Shown here piece after piece: positions 54,682 to 63,771 of a DNA stretch of 64,000 nt. Origin of the DNA: Amycolatopsis thermalba (GTDB lineage Bacteria; Actinomycetota; Actinomycetes; Mycobacteriales; Pseudonocardiaceae); contig NZ_PQHW01000010.1 in the NCBI RefSeq assembly GCF_003385215.1, positions 1 to 64,000 of the forward strand, written 5' to 3'. The position numbers and the translations under genes were made by a program. Position 1 is the stretch's first letter. The number at the start of each line of letters is the position of its first letter. Under the pieces are notes generated by a model that saw nothing but the letters and a program-made list of their open reading frames with translations, ran no database searches and was not told the DNA's origin.

Positions 54682-56618
54682 CGAGCCGCTCGCAGCTCGC
54701 CGCGCCGGCTCTCGGTGGCCGCCTCGTCGACCCGGAGCCCTTCGGGATCGGCATGCGGGTCTCCCAGCACCACGACGCCGAACTTCTCCGCGGCGTAACC
54801 GACGCTGAAGTACTCGTCCCGAACGTCGACCAGCACCCGCTGTGGGTCACGCTCAAGCGGGTCGCCCCACCCGCCACCGCCGTTGGTCTGGTACCGGAAC
54901 ATGGCGCCCGGGTCTGTGCGCCAGACCGGGTTGCTGGCGAAGTAGAAGTACTCACCGCCGGCGTCGAGCGTCTTCGTCTGCGGATCGAGGACGCCCGCGA
55001 CCGGTGTGGTGGACGAGTACACGGAGTCGTCGGTGCCGACCAGGTCGCCGCGCTTCGCGACGTCGGTCGCCCCGGGCGGGAAGAGCCAGGCCGCGCTGCG
55101 GCCGCCGTCACCGCCGCCATGCACGCCGATACCGGCGGCGCGCTTGGTCGACAACGGACTCGTCCAGTGCTCGGCGTCGGCGAGGTAGAGCGTGTCCTTG
55201 CGGACAGCGGCGCCGCCGCGATGCGTGCCGACACCGGCGGAGTCGATGACGTACTCCTTGCGCAGCACCACTGCGGGAATGTCCGACTCGATCGCCTCGG
55301 TCGCCGGGTCGAGACTGTTGGCCTGGTAGAAGACCTGGTAGCTGTCCGCATCGCCGTGCCGGGTGGCACCCCAGGGCCCGTGCTCGGCGCCGCACTGCGC
55401 GGTACCGACCCAGGGGGTGCCGTTGGGCAGCACCCCGTTCGCGTTGTGGATGCCCAGCGAGCCGTAGTCGCCACCCACTGCCCGCTCGCCCAGTGCGGGC
55501 TCGAGGGCGCGGAAGATCGCACAGATCACCGGCTGGGTGGCCTCCCAGTACATGAAGACCGCTCCGTCGGGCGGGGTGGCGCTGAGTAGAGTACCCGCGG
55601 GCAACACCATGTCGACCGAGCGGAACGCACCCGAGGTGTATGGGCTGGCCGGATCGATCAGGAACTTCAGCGCCATCACCACGGCCGACTTGGTGTCCAG
55701 CACCGAGGCGTTGATGCACGTGCGGGCCTGGGGCGACGATCCGCTGAAGTCGATCTCCAGCCGGTCGTCGACCTTGGTCAGGCTGACCCTGACCCGGTAC
55801 TCCACCGAGTCGTCCACACCGTCCGCGTCGACGAACTCCTCAGCCGAGTAAACGCCGTCGGGCAGCTCGCGGATCGCCGCGGCCATGGACTCCGCCGAGG
55901 CGTCCACGGCGTACCGGATGGCGCCCAGGTAGGCGTCGAGGCCGTAGCGCTCGATGCTCTCCTGGATCAGCCGCTCCCCCAACCGCAGGCTCTGGTGGAT
56001 GGTCCGCATGTCGGGGACGATGATGGGCCCGAACCGCGAGTTGTCGAGGATCAGGTTGAAGGTCGACTTCACCGGGCGGTCGTCGCGGTAGAGCAGCAAA
56101 GGCGGCAGCGACAGCCCGGTCTCGTACACGTTGTGCTTGGTCGAGCTGAACCCGGCGGGCACGATGCCGCCCATGTCGAGCTGGTGTGCGCGGATCGTCA
56201 CGAACGACACGATCCGGCCCTCGACGAACACCGGACGGATGAAGCACATGTCGTTGACGTGGTTGCCCACCCGGTACGGGTCGTTCGCGATCAGCACGTC
56301 CCCGGGGGCCAGCTCGTCCGGCCCGTACTCCTCCACGGTGTTCCGCACGGCCTCGGACATGGTGCCGAAGAACGCGGCGAGGCTGTTGCCCACCGCCGGC
56401 ATCGGGTAGTTCTGCTCCGGAGGGCCGGAGATGGTGGCGTTGAAGTCGTACCAGTCACGCAGGATGAGCGAGAAGGTGTTGGTCAGGATGCCCGCGCTCA
56501 TGTGCTCGACGATGTAGCGCATACGGTTGCCGAGCAGCGTCGTGGTGAAACGGTCGGAGTCGTAGCGCGCGCGGAACTCGGCGTCGTCGAGATCCCGCAG
56601 CGAGGCCTTGCTGGTCAT
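54678..56618 (-). CDS. Hydantoinase B/oxoprolinase family subunit (HyuB-like)
   Basis: 646-residue protein of the HyuB family (also the corresponding subunit of acetone and acetophenone carboxylases). Blocks: NRMRYIVEHMSAGILTNTFS near the N-terminus, GDVLIANDPYRVGNHVNDM, VTIRAHQLDMGGIVPAG, DLRL-type IHQSLRLGERLIQ, and a Gly-rich C-terminal NGGGGWGDPLERDP. It pairs with the HyuA-like subunit, whose stop it overlaps (ATGA). Reaction type: ATP-dependent carboxylation of a ketone or hydrolysis of a cyclic amide; context with SDR and LLM genes favours a ketone carboxylase (inference). Confidence 0.9.
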   Translation of the reverse strand: MTSKASLRDLDDAEFRARYDSDRFTTTLLGNRMRYIVEHMSAGILTNTFSLILRDWYDFNATISGPPEQNYPMPAVGNSLAAFFGTMSEAVRNTVEEYGPDELAPGDVLIANDPYRVGNHVNDMCFIRPVFVEGRIVSFVTIRAHQLDMGGIVPAGFSSTKHNVYETGLSLPPLLLYRDDRPVKSTFNLILDNSRFGPIIVPDMRTIHQSLRLGERLIQESIERYGLDAYLGAIRYAVDASAESMAAAIRELPDGVYSAEEFVDADGVDDSVEYRVRVSLTKVDDRLEIDFSGSSPQARTCINASVLDTKSAVVMALKFLIDPASPYTSGAFRSVDMVLPAGTLLSATPPDGAVFMYWEATQPVICAIFRALEPALGERAVGGDYGSLGIHNANGVLPNGTPWVGTAQCGAEHGPWGATRHGDADSYQVFYQANSLDPATEAIESDIPAVVLRKEYVIDSAGVGTHRGGAAVRKDTLYLADAEHWTSPLSTKRAAGIGVHGGGDGGRSAAWLFPPGATDVAKRGDLVGTDDSVYSSTTPVAGVLDPQTKTLDAGGEYFYFASNPVWRTDPGAMFRYQTNGGGGWGDPLERDPQRVLVDVRDEYFSVGYAAEKFGVVVLGDPHADPEGLRVDEAATESRRGELRAAR

Positions 56619-58657
56619 GATGCTCCGTCCTGGCGGATTCGCAGCTCGCCGAGGCGACCGACCGTCGCGGTCTGCCCCGGAACGAGGAACGTGGTGGAGA
56701 GTTGCTCGCGGATGAGGGCCGGGCCGGGGATGCGGTCTCCGGCCAGCAGCGCGTCACGGTTGTAGGCCCGCGCCTCGACCGGCTCGTCGAGCAGGTGCTC
56801 GATGACGACGGTCGCGGCGACCGGCGGCTGACCCCCGTCGCGCGATGGCAGCTGCGGGTACTCGACCTTCGCGGAATCGACGACGGCCCGCACGCGGAAC
56901 GTGACTCCCTGGACGGGGACGAACTGGAAGCGGTTGCCCGACCGCTCCTCGTACACGCGGTGGAAGTCCTCGATCATGGTCGCGATGCCGTCGGCGTCGA
57001 TGGTGCCGGACGGCACCGGGACGAACGGCGTCTCCCACGTCTGTCCGTAGAGCCGGCCGTCGAAGCTGCGGGTGAAGCGGGCGCCTACTCGGTGCTCCTC
57101 CGGCAACCGTGAGCGCAGCTGCTCCTCCATCGTGCGGTAGACCGCGTCGACCTGGTCGGCGGCTTCCGGGGTGAGCATCGAGTAGGCGCTGCGGCTTTCG
57201 ACGAACTCGAGGTCCGAGCTCACCAGCCCCAGCGCGGAGAACAGGCCCGGGTGGGGCGGCACGATGCATTCCGCGGCGTGCACCTGGGCCAGGGCCGCGG
57301 GGAGCAGCATGGGCCCGGCCGCCCCGAAGGCGACGAGGCTGTAGTCACGGGGGTCGATGCCGTGCCGGACGGCGACGTTGGTCAGCCCCTCGGCGATGTT
57401 GGCGACGCCGAGGTGGAAGGCCTGTCCGACGCGCTGGCCCACGTCCAACGGGGAGTCCAGCTCCTCGAACGCGCGGCGGGCGAGCTCGGGGTCCAGCTTG
57501 ATTCGCCCACCCGCGAAGCCCACGGGGTCGAGCACTCCCATGAGCAGACAAGTGTCGGTGGTCGTCGGCGCAGTGCCGCCCAACCCGTAGCAGGCGGGTC
57601 CCGGGTTCGATCCGGCGCTACCCGGCCCTACCCGCATCTCCCCGGTGGACGCGACGGTCACCAGACTCCCGCCGCCTGCACCGATACTGGAGATCTCGTT
57701 GGACAGGGCGTTGACGACGAGGTCGTACTCCAGCTCGAACGTCGTCTCCACGTACGGTTGACCGTCGGTGACCAGGCTGATGTCGCAGGAGGTGCCGCCG
57801 ACGTCGGCGCAGAGCAGGTTCCCGGTACCCAGCAGGTCGCCGAGCCGCGCGCTGGCGACGGTGCCGGCGGCAGGCCCGGCGAACACGATCCGGAACGGGT
57901 TGGCCATCGCGGCCTCGGCGGGCACCAGCGCCGCGGAGCAGTCCGCGTAGTTCAGGTCGCCGGTGAACGACAGGTCGGCGAGGCCGGCGGCGAGGCGCTG
58001 GGTGTAGTCCCCGTAGATCCTCCGCATGAGGACGTCGATGACGGTGGTCGAGGCCCGGGCGTACTCCTTGGCCAGCGGGGAGACCTCGCTCGAGATCGAG
58101 ACCGGGATGTCGCCCAGCTCTTCCCGGACGATCTCCCGCAGCCGCTGCTCGTGAGCACCGTCGACATAGGCGTTGATCAGGCAGATCGCTACGCCTTCGA
58201 CGTCGCACCGGCGGAGGATCGCAAGCTCCTCGCGGGCGTGCTGCTCGTCGAGCGGGATGAGCACGTTGCCGTCGGCCGTCCTCCGTTCGCGGATCCCCCG
58301 GCGCAGGTAGCGCGGGACCAGCGGGCGGGAGGCGTCGCCGAAGGAGCGACGCCACGACGGGTCGGTGAGCCCCTCGACCGGGCGCCAGCCACGACCCGCG
58401 TCGAGGATGTCGCGGTGTCCGAGGGTGGTCAAGAAGGCGACCTTGGGTACCCGGCGCGTGATCACCGCGTTGAGTCCGTGGGTGCTGGCGTGGTTGAACA
58501 CCGTCGCGTCCGCCACGCCCGCCTCGGCGGCGGCGCGGAGCACGCCCTCCTCGGTCCGCCCGTATTCGGTGGCGACCTTGACCGTCACGATCCGCCCGTC
58601 CCTGACGGCGACCAGGTCGGTGAACGTGCCGCCGACGTCAACTCCGATCATGCTCAT
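56615..58657 (-). CDS. Hydantoinase A/oxoprolinase family subunit (HyuA-like)
   Basis: 680-residue ATPase subunit. The actin-like phosphate motif GVDVGGTFTDLVAVRDG opens the protein. VFNHASTHGLNAVITRRVPK is followed by GLLTTLGHRD-type AFLTTLGHRDILDAGR, LCADVGGTSCDISLVTDGQP, and SIGAGGGSLVTVASTGEMRV with GPGSAGSNPGPACYGLGG. These define HyuA and the matching acetone/acetophenone carboxylase subunits, which activate substrate or carbonate with ATP. ATG 58657 overlaps the preceding small gene stop (ATGA). Confidence 0.92.
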   Translation of the reverse strand: MSMIGVDVGGTFTDLVAVRDGRIVTVKVATEYGRTEEGVLRAAAEAGVADATVFNHASTHGLNAVITRRVPKVAFLTTLGHRDILDAGRGWRPVEGLTDPSWRRSFGDASRPLVPRYLRRGIRERRTADGNVLIPLDEQHAREELAILRRCDVEGVAICLINAYVDGAHEQRLREIVREELGDIPVSISSEVSPLAKEYARASTTVIDVLMRRIYGDYTQRLAAGLADLSFTGDLNYADCSAALVPAEAAMANPFRIVFAGPAAGTVASARLGDLLGTGNLLCADVGGTSCDISLVTDGQPYVETTFELEYDLVVNALSNEISSIGAGGGSLVTVASTGEMRVGPGSAGSNPGPACYGLGGTAPTTTDTCLLMGVLDPVGFAGGRIKLDPELARRAFEELDSPLDVGQRVGQAFHLGVANIAEGLTNVAVRHGIDPRDYSLVAFGAAGPMLLPAALAQVHAAECIVPPHPGLFSALGLVSSDLEFVESRSAYSMLTPEAADQVDAVYRTMEEQLRSRLPEEHRVGARFTRSFDGRLYGQTWETPFVPVPSGTIDADGIATMIEDFHRVYEERSGNRFQFVPVQGVTFRVRAVVDSAKVEYPQLPSRDGGQPPVAATVVIEHLLDEPVEARAYNRDALLAGDRIPGPALIREQLSTTFLVPGQTATVGRLGELRIRQDGAS

Positions 58658-58908
58658 CCCAGCTCCAGCCCTGCGGAGGCGAGCTGCACCGGACCGAGGA
58701 GGCCGGCCGGGACGCGCGAGACCGAGCGGAGTGTGGATTGGTGCTTGACCACGGAGAACCAGCCACCCTCGGAAAGCACGAGGTAGCGCCGGAATTCCTC
58801 CGGCGTCGCTCCGGGGTAGTCCTTGTCGAAGTCGACCCCGAGGTCGGCCAGCTCGCTGGCTGTGACCGGCTCCCGTTCGACACGGGGGCCGGTGGTGTCT
58901 GACGACAT
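58654..58908 (-). CDS. 84-residue protein, putative small subunit of the Hyu-type carboxylase
   Basis: A short acidic protein: ELADLGVDFDKDYPGATPEE, FRRYLVLSEGGWFSVVKHQS and TLRSVSRVPAGLLGPVQLAS. It has no cysteines, so it is not the zinc-binding gamma subunit of acetone carboxylase. ATG 58908 follows AAGGAG. It leads the operon and is coupled to HyuA by overlap, the arrangement of small accessory subunits in acetophenone-carboxylase-like sets. I do not recognise its family; subunit status is inference. Confidence 0.7.
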   Translation of the reverse strand: MSSDTTGPRVEREPVTASELADLGVDFDKDYPGATPEEFRRYLVLSEGGWFSVVKHQSTLRSVSRVPAGLLGPVQLASAGLELG

Positions 58909-58951
58909 GGTGCTCCTTTGCACGTCGAACGTGAGCTAGGGCGGTGGAAAA

Positions 58952-58979
58952 GTTTAATGGACCGATCGCCCTACTAAAC
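58952..58979. promoter_or_regulatory. GTTTA-N18-TAAAC inverted repeat in the divergent promoter
   Basis: AT-rich arms flank a central CGATCG, between the Hyu operon (start 58908) and the TetR gene (59082). The right part reads GCCCTACTAAAC, containing the TAGTAGGGC element also seen at 20650 and 50850 when read on the other strand. Likely operator for the TetR protein. Confidence 0.45.
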
Positions 58980-59081
58980 CCGAGTTCAAACTAGACTGCT
59001 GTCGCCCCCCTACGCAAGCCCGCTCTCCAGAGACGTCGGGACACACCGCGTCGACCGGTGAGGAGCAGAGGAGACAAAGGA

Positions 59082-59786
59082 ATGCCACGACCCACCGGGC
59101 ACGGCCCCGGGTACGAAGCGCGCCGCCGCGAGATCATCCGTATCGCAGCAGAACTGTTCTCCCGCAACGGTTACGCGGCCACCGGCGTCGCCGAACTCTG
59201 CCAGGCGACCGACCTGGCGAAGGGAGCTCTGTACCACTACATCGGGTCCAAGCAGGCGTTGCTAGCCGAGATCCACGGCGCCGTCATGACGCCACTACTC
59301 GCCGCCGCAGAGCGGATCAGCAAGTTGCCGATCGCGCCCGAACTGCGGTTACGGCTGCTTTCTCAGATGCTCCTCGAGGTCATCGAGCACCGGCTCGACT
59401 ACATCCGGGTGGTCGAACACGAGATCGACCGGCTGGCCGGAGAGAACCGCAAGCGCATGCTCCACGAGCGGCGCCGTTTCGAGGACATGGTCACCGAGCT
59501 GCACGCGGAGGCGATCCGGGACGGCACGTTCCGGGAGCTTGATCCGCGGCTGTGCATGCTGCAGTTCTTCAACATGCACAACTACACCTTCCAGTGGTTG
59601 CGCCCGGGTCGCTGGAGCTCGGCGCAGCTGGCCGAGCAGTACTGCACCACCCTGTTCCGTGGGCATGCCGTCGACAGCAACCGGTTCGCGTCCCTCGAGG
59701 AGCAGCTGGGAACCTTCCGCGCCTCCTACACGGGCGAGTCCCTGAGCGGTCTGGGCGACTTCGAGGAAGTAGCCACGGCGAGCTGA
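59082..59786 (+). CDS. TetR-family transcriptional regulator (KstR2/FadR-like)
   Basis: 234-residue regulator. HTH at residues about 17-62 (IIRIAAELFSRNGYAATGVA, then ELCQATDLAKGALYHYIGSK). C-terminal ligand domain with EHRLDYIRVVEHEIDRLAGE and FFNMHNYTFQWLRPG, a pattern common to acyl-CoA-responsive TetR proteins. ATG 59082 follows AGGAG within GAGGAGACAAAGGA. Divergent from the Hyu operon, its probable target. Confidence 0.9.
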   Translation: MPRPTGHGPGYEARRREIIRIAAELFSRNGYAATGVAELCQATDLAKGALYHYIGSKQALLAEIHGAVMTPLLAAAERISKLPIAPELRLRLLSQMLLEVIEHRLDYIRVVEHEIDRLAGENRKRMLHERRRFEDMVTELHAEAIRDGTFRELDPRLCMLQFFNMHNYTFQWLRPGRWSSAQLAEQYCTTLFRGHAVDSNRFASLEEQLGTFRASYTGESLSGLGDFEEVATAS

Positions 59787-60044
59787 CGGCGGATGACGGA
59801 CTGAAGCTCGACGGACGTACTTCGCAACCGCACCGATACCGTCTCGCATCAGGGAGGTGGACGTTCGAGGCGTTCGGGCGCCGGTGCGCGCCGAACGACG
59901 TCCGGCGACGCTCTGCCACCGTCGCTGCCCGCCCGCGAACCTCGGGATCGACACACCGACGTGACGGGAGGGGTGGGGTCTGCCAGGAGGACCGATCCAG
60001 CTTCTGTTGCTCGGCCGAGCGCGAGGCACCGGCATTCGCCGGCG

Positions 60045-60077
60045 GGGTGCTTCGCCGCACAATGTGGCGAAGCACCC
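60045..60077. terminator. Terminator hairpin between convergent genes
   Basis: GGGTGCTTCGCC pairs perfectly with GGCGAAGCACCC around a 9-nt loop. It lies between the TetR gene and the convergent SDR at 60146. The rest of 59787-60145 shows no gene. Confidence 0.85.
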
Positions 60078-60145
60078 GGCCGGCAGCTGCTCCTTCGGCG
60101 GCTGCACGTGCCCGGTTCAGGCGAGCGGGCACCTGCAGCGGGGTG

Positions 60146-60925
60146 TCACTGGGCGGTGTAGCCACCGTCCACGACGATCTCGGCACCGGTCACGTACCTG
60201 GCGTCGTCAGAGGCCAGGTACAGCGCGGCCTGCGCGATGTCGTTCGGCTCGCCGACCTGGCCCATCGGAATGCCGTCGAGGAGGACCTGGAACGCGTCCG
60301 GGTTCTTCGCCTCGACCGGCGTGACGATGTCCGTCCCGATGATGCCGGGGCAGACCGCGTTGCAACGGATGCCGTCGCGCGCGGTCTCCAGGGCGACGAC
60401 CTTCGTCAGGCTCCGGATACCGCCCTTGCTCGAGCCGTACGGCGAGCTGTACCGCATCCCGACCACACCGCTGATGGACGCGATGTTGACGATCGCCCCG
60501 CCGTGACCGCTGCGCTTCATCTCCCGGACGGCGTGCTTGCAGCCCAGCCACGCGCCGGTGAGGTTCGTGTCGACGACCGCGCGGTAGGTCTCGAAGCTCA
60601 TCTCGTCGATCGGGTCACGGCGCGTGATCCCGGCGTTGTTGACCAGGATGTCCACCGAGCCGAACGCCGCCCGGGCGGCCTCGAAGGTCGCGACCCACGC
60701 CTCCTCGGACGTGACGTCCTGCTGGGCGGTTTCGACGCGCGCACCGGAGGGGAACTCCCCGGCACGCTCCTTCACCTCAGGGGACACGTCGGTCAGGAAG
60801 ATCGCCGCGCCCTCCCGGGCGAACAGCCGGGCCGTCGCGAAGCCCAGGCCCGCGACGGAAGCACCGCCCGTCACGATTGCCACCTTGCCGGCGAGGCGAC
60901 CCGCCGGGTGCATCGTCTCAGCCAC
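60146..60925 (-). CDS. SDR-family oxidoreductase
   Basis: 259-residue SDR. The nucleotide motif VTGGASVAGLGFATARLFAR has a one-residue variant glycine loop. NNAGIT, the catalytic NIASISGVVG and YGSSKGG follow, and the C-terminus is VTGAEIVVDGGY. GTG 60925 is chosen because GGGAGG precedes it by six bases; it overlaps the end of the hydrolase gene by 8 bp. Co-transcribed with the metallo-beta-lactamase-fold gene. Confidence 0.88.
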   Translation of the reverse strand: MAETMHPAGRLAGKVAIVTGGASVAGLGFATARLFAREGAAIFLTDVSPEVKERAGEFPSGARVETAQQDVTSEEAWVATFEAARAAFGSVDILVNNAGITRRDPIDEMSFETYRAVVDTNLTGAWLGCKHAVREMKRSGHGGAIVNIASISGVVGMRYSSPYGSSKGGIRSLTKVVALETARDGIRCNAVCPGIIGTDIVTPVEAKNPDAFQVLLDGIPMGQVGEPNDIAQAALYLASDDARYVTGAEIVVDGGYTAQ

Positions 60926-61814
60926 GAATGTCCTCCCAAACTCGCTTGCCACCGTCCTGCACGACCCGGCCCCAGCGCAGGCCCGGGAAGTGTCCGCCGG
61001 CGACCAGGAGCTTCTCGTCGCAGATGCGCTTGCTGTAGTGCTCGACCGCCGCGTAGGCGCGGTCGTAGTCGGTGTGGCTGACGAAATTCCACTGACCGCG
61101 CTCGTTGTCGTCGATTAACTCGGGCTGGGCGTGCACCAGGTCCCCGACCATGAGGCCCTTCTCACCGCTCGACCGCAGCTCCAGCACGACCTGCCCCGGC
61201 GTGTGTCCGCTCCCGTCGAGCGCGACCACACCGGGGAGCAGCTCGACCTCCTGCTCGCCGGTGAAGAACTCGATCTGGTTCACGATCGGCCGCAGGCGGA
61301 CCGCCGGGGCGTCGTTGTCCGGGTAGCAGTAGTTCGCCGAGAGCTCCAGGCGCTCCTTGCTCTTCTCGACTTCCGTCTCGGAGAAAGAGAAGTCGGGCCC
61401 CAGGAACCAGTCCCAGTCGCGCCGGTCGATGTGGTAGGTCGCGTTCGGGAAGTACGGCTTGCCGTCCACGCTCGCCCACCCGATGTGGTCGAAATGCAGG
61501 TGCGTGAAGATTACGTCGGTGACGTCGGCGCGCCGGAGGCCGGTCGACGCCAGTGCCGAGCGGAACCCGCCGCCCGCGAACGGCCACTTCGGCTGCGGGC
61601 CGGACCCGCCGTCGACCACGATCACCCGGTCACCGGCGCGGACGAGGTACCCGCCCAGTGTGTTGAGGTGCAGGCACTCGTGGAAGACCGGCTCGAGGAG
61701 GTCGGTGTACGGCTCCCAGTCGGCTTCCTTCAGGTTGGGGTAGAAGGTCGCCGCGCCGGGCACGACCGCCTCCCCGTCGATCAATGGGGTGATCTCGATG
61801 TCCCCGATGCGCAT
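60918..61814 (-). CDS. Metallo-beta-lactamase-fold hydrolase
   Basis: 298-residue protein with the zinc motif THLHFDHIG (HxHxDH at residues 105-110), VVDGGSGPQP, a later His in LDGSGHTPGQ, and Asp in MVGDLVHAQPE. Layout resembles N-acyl homoserine lactonase-like and other lactone or thioester hydrolases; residues 43-60 (VFHECLHLNTLGGYLVR) form the substrate lid. ATG 61814 follows AAGGAG; the in-frame upstream ATG at 61835 lacks a site. Function in this pathway is probably lactone or thioester opening (inference). Confidence 0.88.
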   Translation of the reverse strand: MRIGDIEITPLIDGEAVVPGAATFYPNLKEADWEPYTDLLEPVFHECLHLNTLGGYLVRAGDRVIVVDGGSGPQPKWPFAGGGFRSALASTGLRRADVTDVIFTHLHFDHIGWASVDGKPYFPNATYHIDRRDWDWFLGPDFSFSETEVEKSKERLELSANYCYPDNDAPAVRLRPIVNQIEFFTGEQEVELLPGVVALDGSGHTPGQVVLELRSSGEKGLMVGDLVHAQPELIDDNERGQWNFVSHTDYDRAYAAVEHYSKRICDEKLLVAGGHFPGLRWGRVVQDGGKRVWEDIRG

Positions 61815-61853
61815 GCTGCGCTCCTTTGCGTGCATTGTAGGTGTTCATGCGGC

Positions 61854-62050
61854 TCAGCCCATCCGGAAGCCGCGGTTGACGGCTACGACGGTCCCGGCCG
61901 TGCAGGCGGCGGGTGGCGACGCGAGGGTGTCTTGCGTCGCCGCCGGGCCTCGCGAGCGAGCAGTGGTCGCCCGGCTCGCCGTGGCCTGCGATCACCGCTC
62001 CGAGTGCGCCGGCGTTGGTAGCACACCGTTGACGCTCCGCTCCCTGGTGC
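61854..62050 (-). pseudogene. Decayed 3-prime end of an SDR (copy of the 53.9-kb SDR)
   Basis: The last codons read LASPPAACTAGTVVAVNRGF with RMG and a stop, against LASPHAAYMTGTVVDVNGGF in the intact gene at 53932. The nucleotide sequence 61849-61925 is nearly the same as 53925-54002. Further upstream, LGAVIAGHGEPGDHCSLARP shows scrambled remnants of the intact GAVETNMIAGRGYSGDYCPL. No start or catalytic residues remain. Confidence 0.75.
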
Positions 62051-62212
62051 TCGAAAGCGTTGGTGGAACACACGGCGTGGCCGTTCAACGATCGCCGGTT
62101 CCGGCCGCTCTCGCCGGCAGGTGACGACCTACTACCGAGAGCGAAATCGTTCACTGGGTTCTCCACGGCGCGACAATGCGGACGAGATCGACGGCTGCTC
62201 GACCGGTTCGAG

Positions 62213-62281
62213 CTTGTTCACCGCTTCGTCGAAGGTAGCGATCCTCGTCACGGCACCGTTGTTGCATTCCGCTACAGTCCC
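62213..62281. repeat. Leader segment duplicated from 53663-53733
   Basis: About 70 bp matching the LLM leader, with GAAGGTAGCGATCCTCGTCA and the dyad TGTTGC-N5-GCTACA followed by GTCCC. It is not followed by an intact LLM gene; the nearest downstream minus-strand genes are the SDR fragment and the hydrolase at 61814. Confidence 0.75.
62260..62276. promoter_or_regulatory. TGTTGC-N5-GCTACA dyad (regulon site 7)
   Basis: TGTTGCATTCCGCTACA differs from the 53711 site by one base. It may still activate the metallo-beta-lactamase-fold gene and SDR about 450 bp downstream on the minus strand. Confidence 0.6.
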
Positions 62282-62283
62282 GC

Positions 62284-62709
62284 CGCCCCGGCTGATGCCG
62301 TGCTCCTGGCAGACCTGCCCGACCAGCGCCTCCGTGGGCAACGCGTGGGTGGCCAATGGGCTCGTGCGCGCCGTCCGTCAACTTCCGGCGGGACGCCGAA
62401 GCGGTGGATCGCAGCCGGAGCCTCGCCCCACGTCCTGCCGGTCGCCGGTGACCAGGCTGCACTCACGTGCACCTGGCGAGGGCCGTCTCCGCCATCGTTG
62501 CACCGGAACAATGGGCGGAGAGCCAGTGCGTGCCGGCGAACCGGGCGTGCACCCGAGTCGGCGTCCTTTCGGACGTCGCACCCGTCCTGCAGACCGGCGC
62601 TGCAGCCCTGAAACCCGCGCATCGCCGTCGCCCGGCGACGTTGGTCACCGGCTCCCGCGACCGGGCATTCACCGCAGACCGGGGGCGGTGTTACGGCTCG
62701 GTCGTCCGT
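62284..62709. other. Region without a recognisable gene
   Basis: About 425 bp between the duplicated leader and the RibB-like/riboflavin kinase gene. I find no start with a ribosome-binding site and no recognisable domain. It is probably decayed sequence. Confidence 0.5.
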
Positions 62710-63771
62710 TCAGCGCTGAACGGACGAAGGGACAAGGTGCGCGACGAGGGCATTCGTCCGGGCGATGTCGTCCGCGATCGCGTCGATCAGTTCGGTCTCG
62801 CCGTTGAATTTCGTCATCCCGCGCAGGCGCCGCACGGAGGTCACCGTGACGCGCATCCCGTAGATGTCGTCGTCGAAGTCGAGCAGGTGGGCCTCCAAGG
62901 TCCGTTCGTCCCGGTCGAACGTGGGGTTGGTACCCACCGAGATCGCCGCGGCACGTAGTCGCCCGTCGTCCAACCGGACGATTCCCGCGTAGACACCGTC
63001 GCCGGGCAGAGCGGCGCCGGCGGGCTGGTCCACGTTGGCCGTGGGATAACCGAGACGACGGCCCAGCTGCCGGCCCCGGACCACGACGCCTGCCGTCTCC
63101 CAGGCATGCTCGTTGTTCGCAACCATTCCCACCTCCATGTGTTCGGCGCGTCCCGTTGGTGACGAGGCCTGGTACCGGTGAGCCACCAGTTCGGACAGCG
63201 CAAGGACGGGCAGGGAGTGCTCGGCGGCGAATCGGGAGGCCTCGGCCTGATCGGCCATGTGCAAAGGGTTTTCGCGCGATACGAGCTCACCCAGCGCTGC
63301 TGCCGGTGGGAGGCCGGCGAGGACCGCGAGATCGACGGCGGCTTCGGCGGGTGTCGGGTTGTTCACGACTCCGCCGGGCGAAACGCTGACCGGGACGACG
63401 TGGCCGGGTCGTGAGAAGTCGGCTGCGGAGAAGTCGGGAGAGGCGAGGGCCGCGATGGTGCGGGCGCGGTCGGCACCGGAAATTCCGGTGCCGGCGCCGA
63501 GGAGGTCCACGGTGACGCGGTACGGGGAATCACCGAATCGGTGCATCCGCGGGAGGTTGAGCCGTTCGCAATTCTCGTCGGTCAGGGCGGCACGGATGAA
63601 GCCGGAGGTGTGGCGGACGGTGAACCCGACGAGGTTCGCCGTCGCCCGGCAGGCGGCGAAGACGAGGGTTGCGTCGGCGTCGTAGAGGTCGTCCTTGACG
63701 ACGACAGGATTGCCTGCAGCGATCGCGTCGATGGCGTCTCGCACGGTGGCCTCACCCAGGAGTGTGCGCAT
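62710..63771 (-). CDS. RibB-like (degenerate) / riboflavin kinase fusion protein
   Basis: 353 residues. Residues about 8-200 follow dihydroxybutanone-phosphate synthase (DRARTIAALASP, FSRPGHVVPVSVSPGGVV, EAAVDLAVLAGLP). The catalytic acidic loop is DDLYDADATLVFAA instead of D-E-D-R-E-N-E-G-D-L, so RibB activity is doubtful. Residues about 228-345 are a riboflavin kinase domain with VRGRQLGRRLGYPTANV, GVYAGIVRL, ISVGTNPTF and the conserved Glu of LEAHLLDF (about 293). The usual RibF FAD-synthetase half is absent. ATG 63771 follows AAGGGA. A flavin reductase is encoded upstream on the same strand. I infer FMN production or flavin handling for a monooxygenase. Confidence 0.85.
   Translation of the reverse strand: MRTLLGEATVRDAIDAIAAGNPVVVKDDLYDADATLVFAACRATANLVGFTVRHTSGFIRAALTDENCERLNLPRMHRFGDSPYRVTVDLLGAGTGISGADRARTIAALASPDFSAADFSRPGHVVPVSVSPGGVVNNPTPAEAAVDLAVLAGLPPAAALGELVSRENPLHMADQAEASRFAAEHSLPVLALSELVAHRYQASSPTGRAEHMEVGMVANNEHAWETAGVVVRGRQLGRRLGYPTANVDQPAGAALPGDGVYAGIVRLDDGRLRAAAISVGTNPTFDRDERTLEAHLLDFDDDIYGMRVTVTSVRRLRGMTKFNGETELIDAIADDIARTNALVAHLVPSSVQR

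Noticed and set aside
62213-62281. Conserved short peptide (GTVAEC...RIATF) encoded by the duplicated leader
   Set aside because: Both copies read similarly on the minus strand, but a one-base indel, no start codon and mixed codon-position changes fit a non-coding promoter element better. Not fully excluded.
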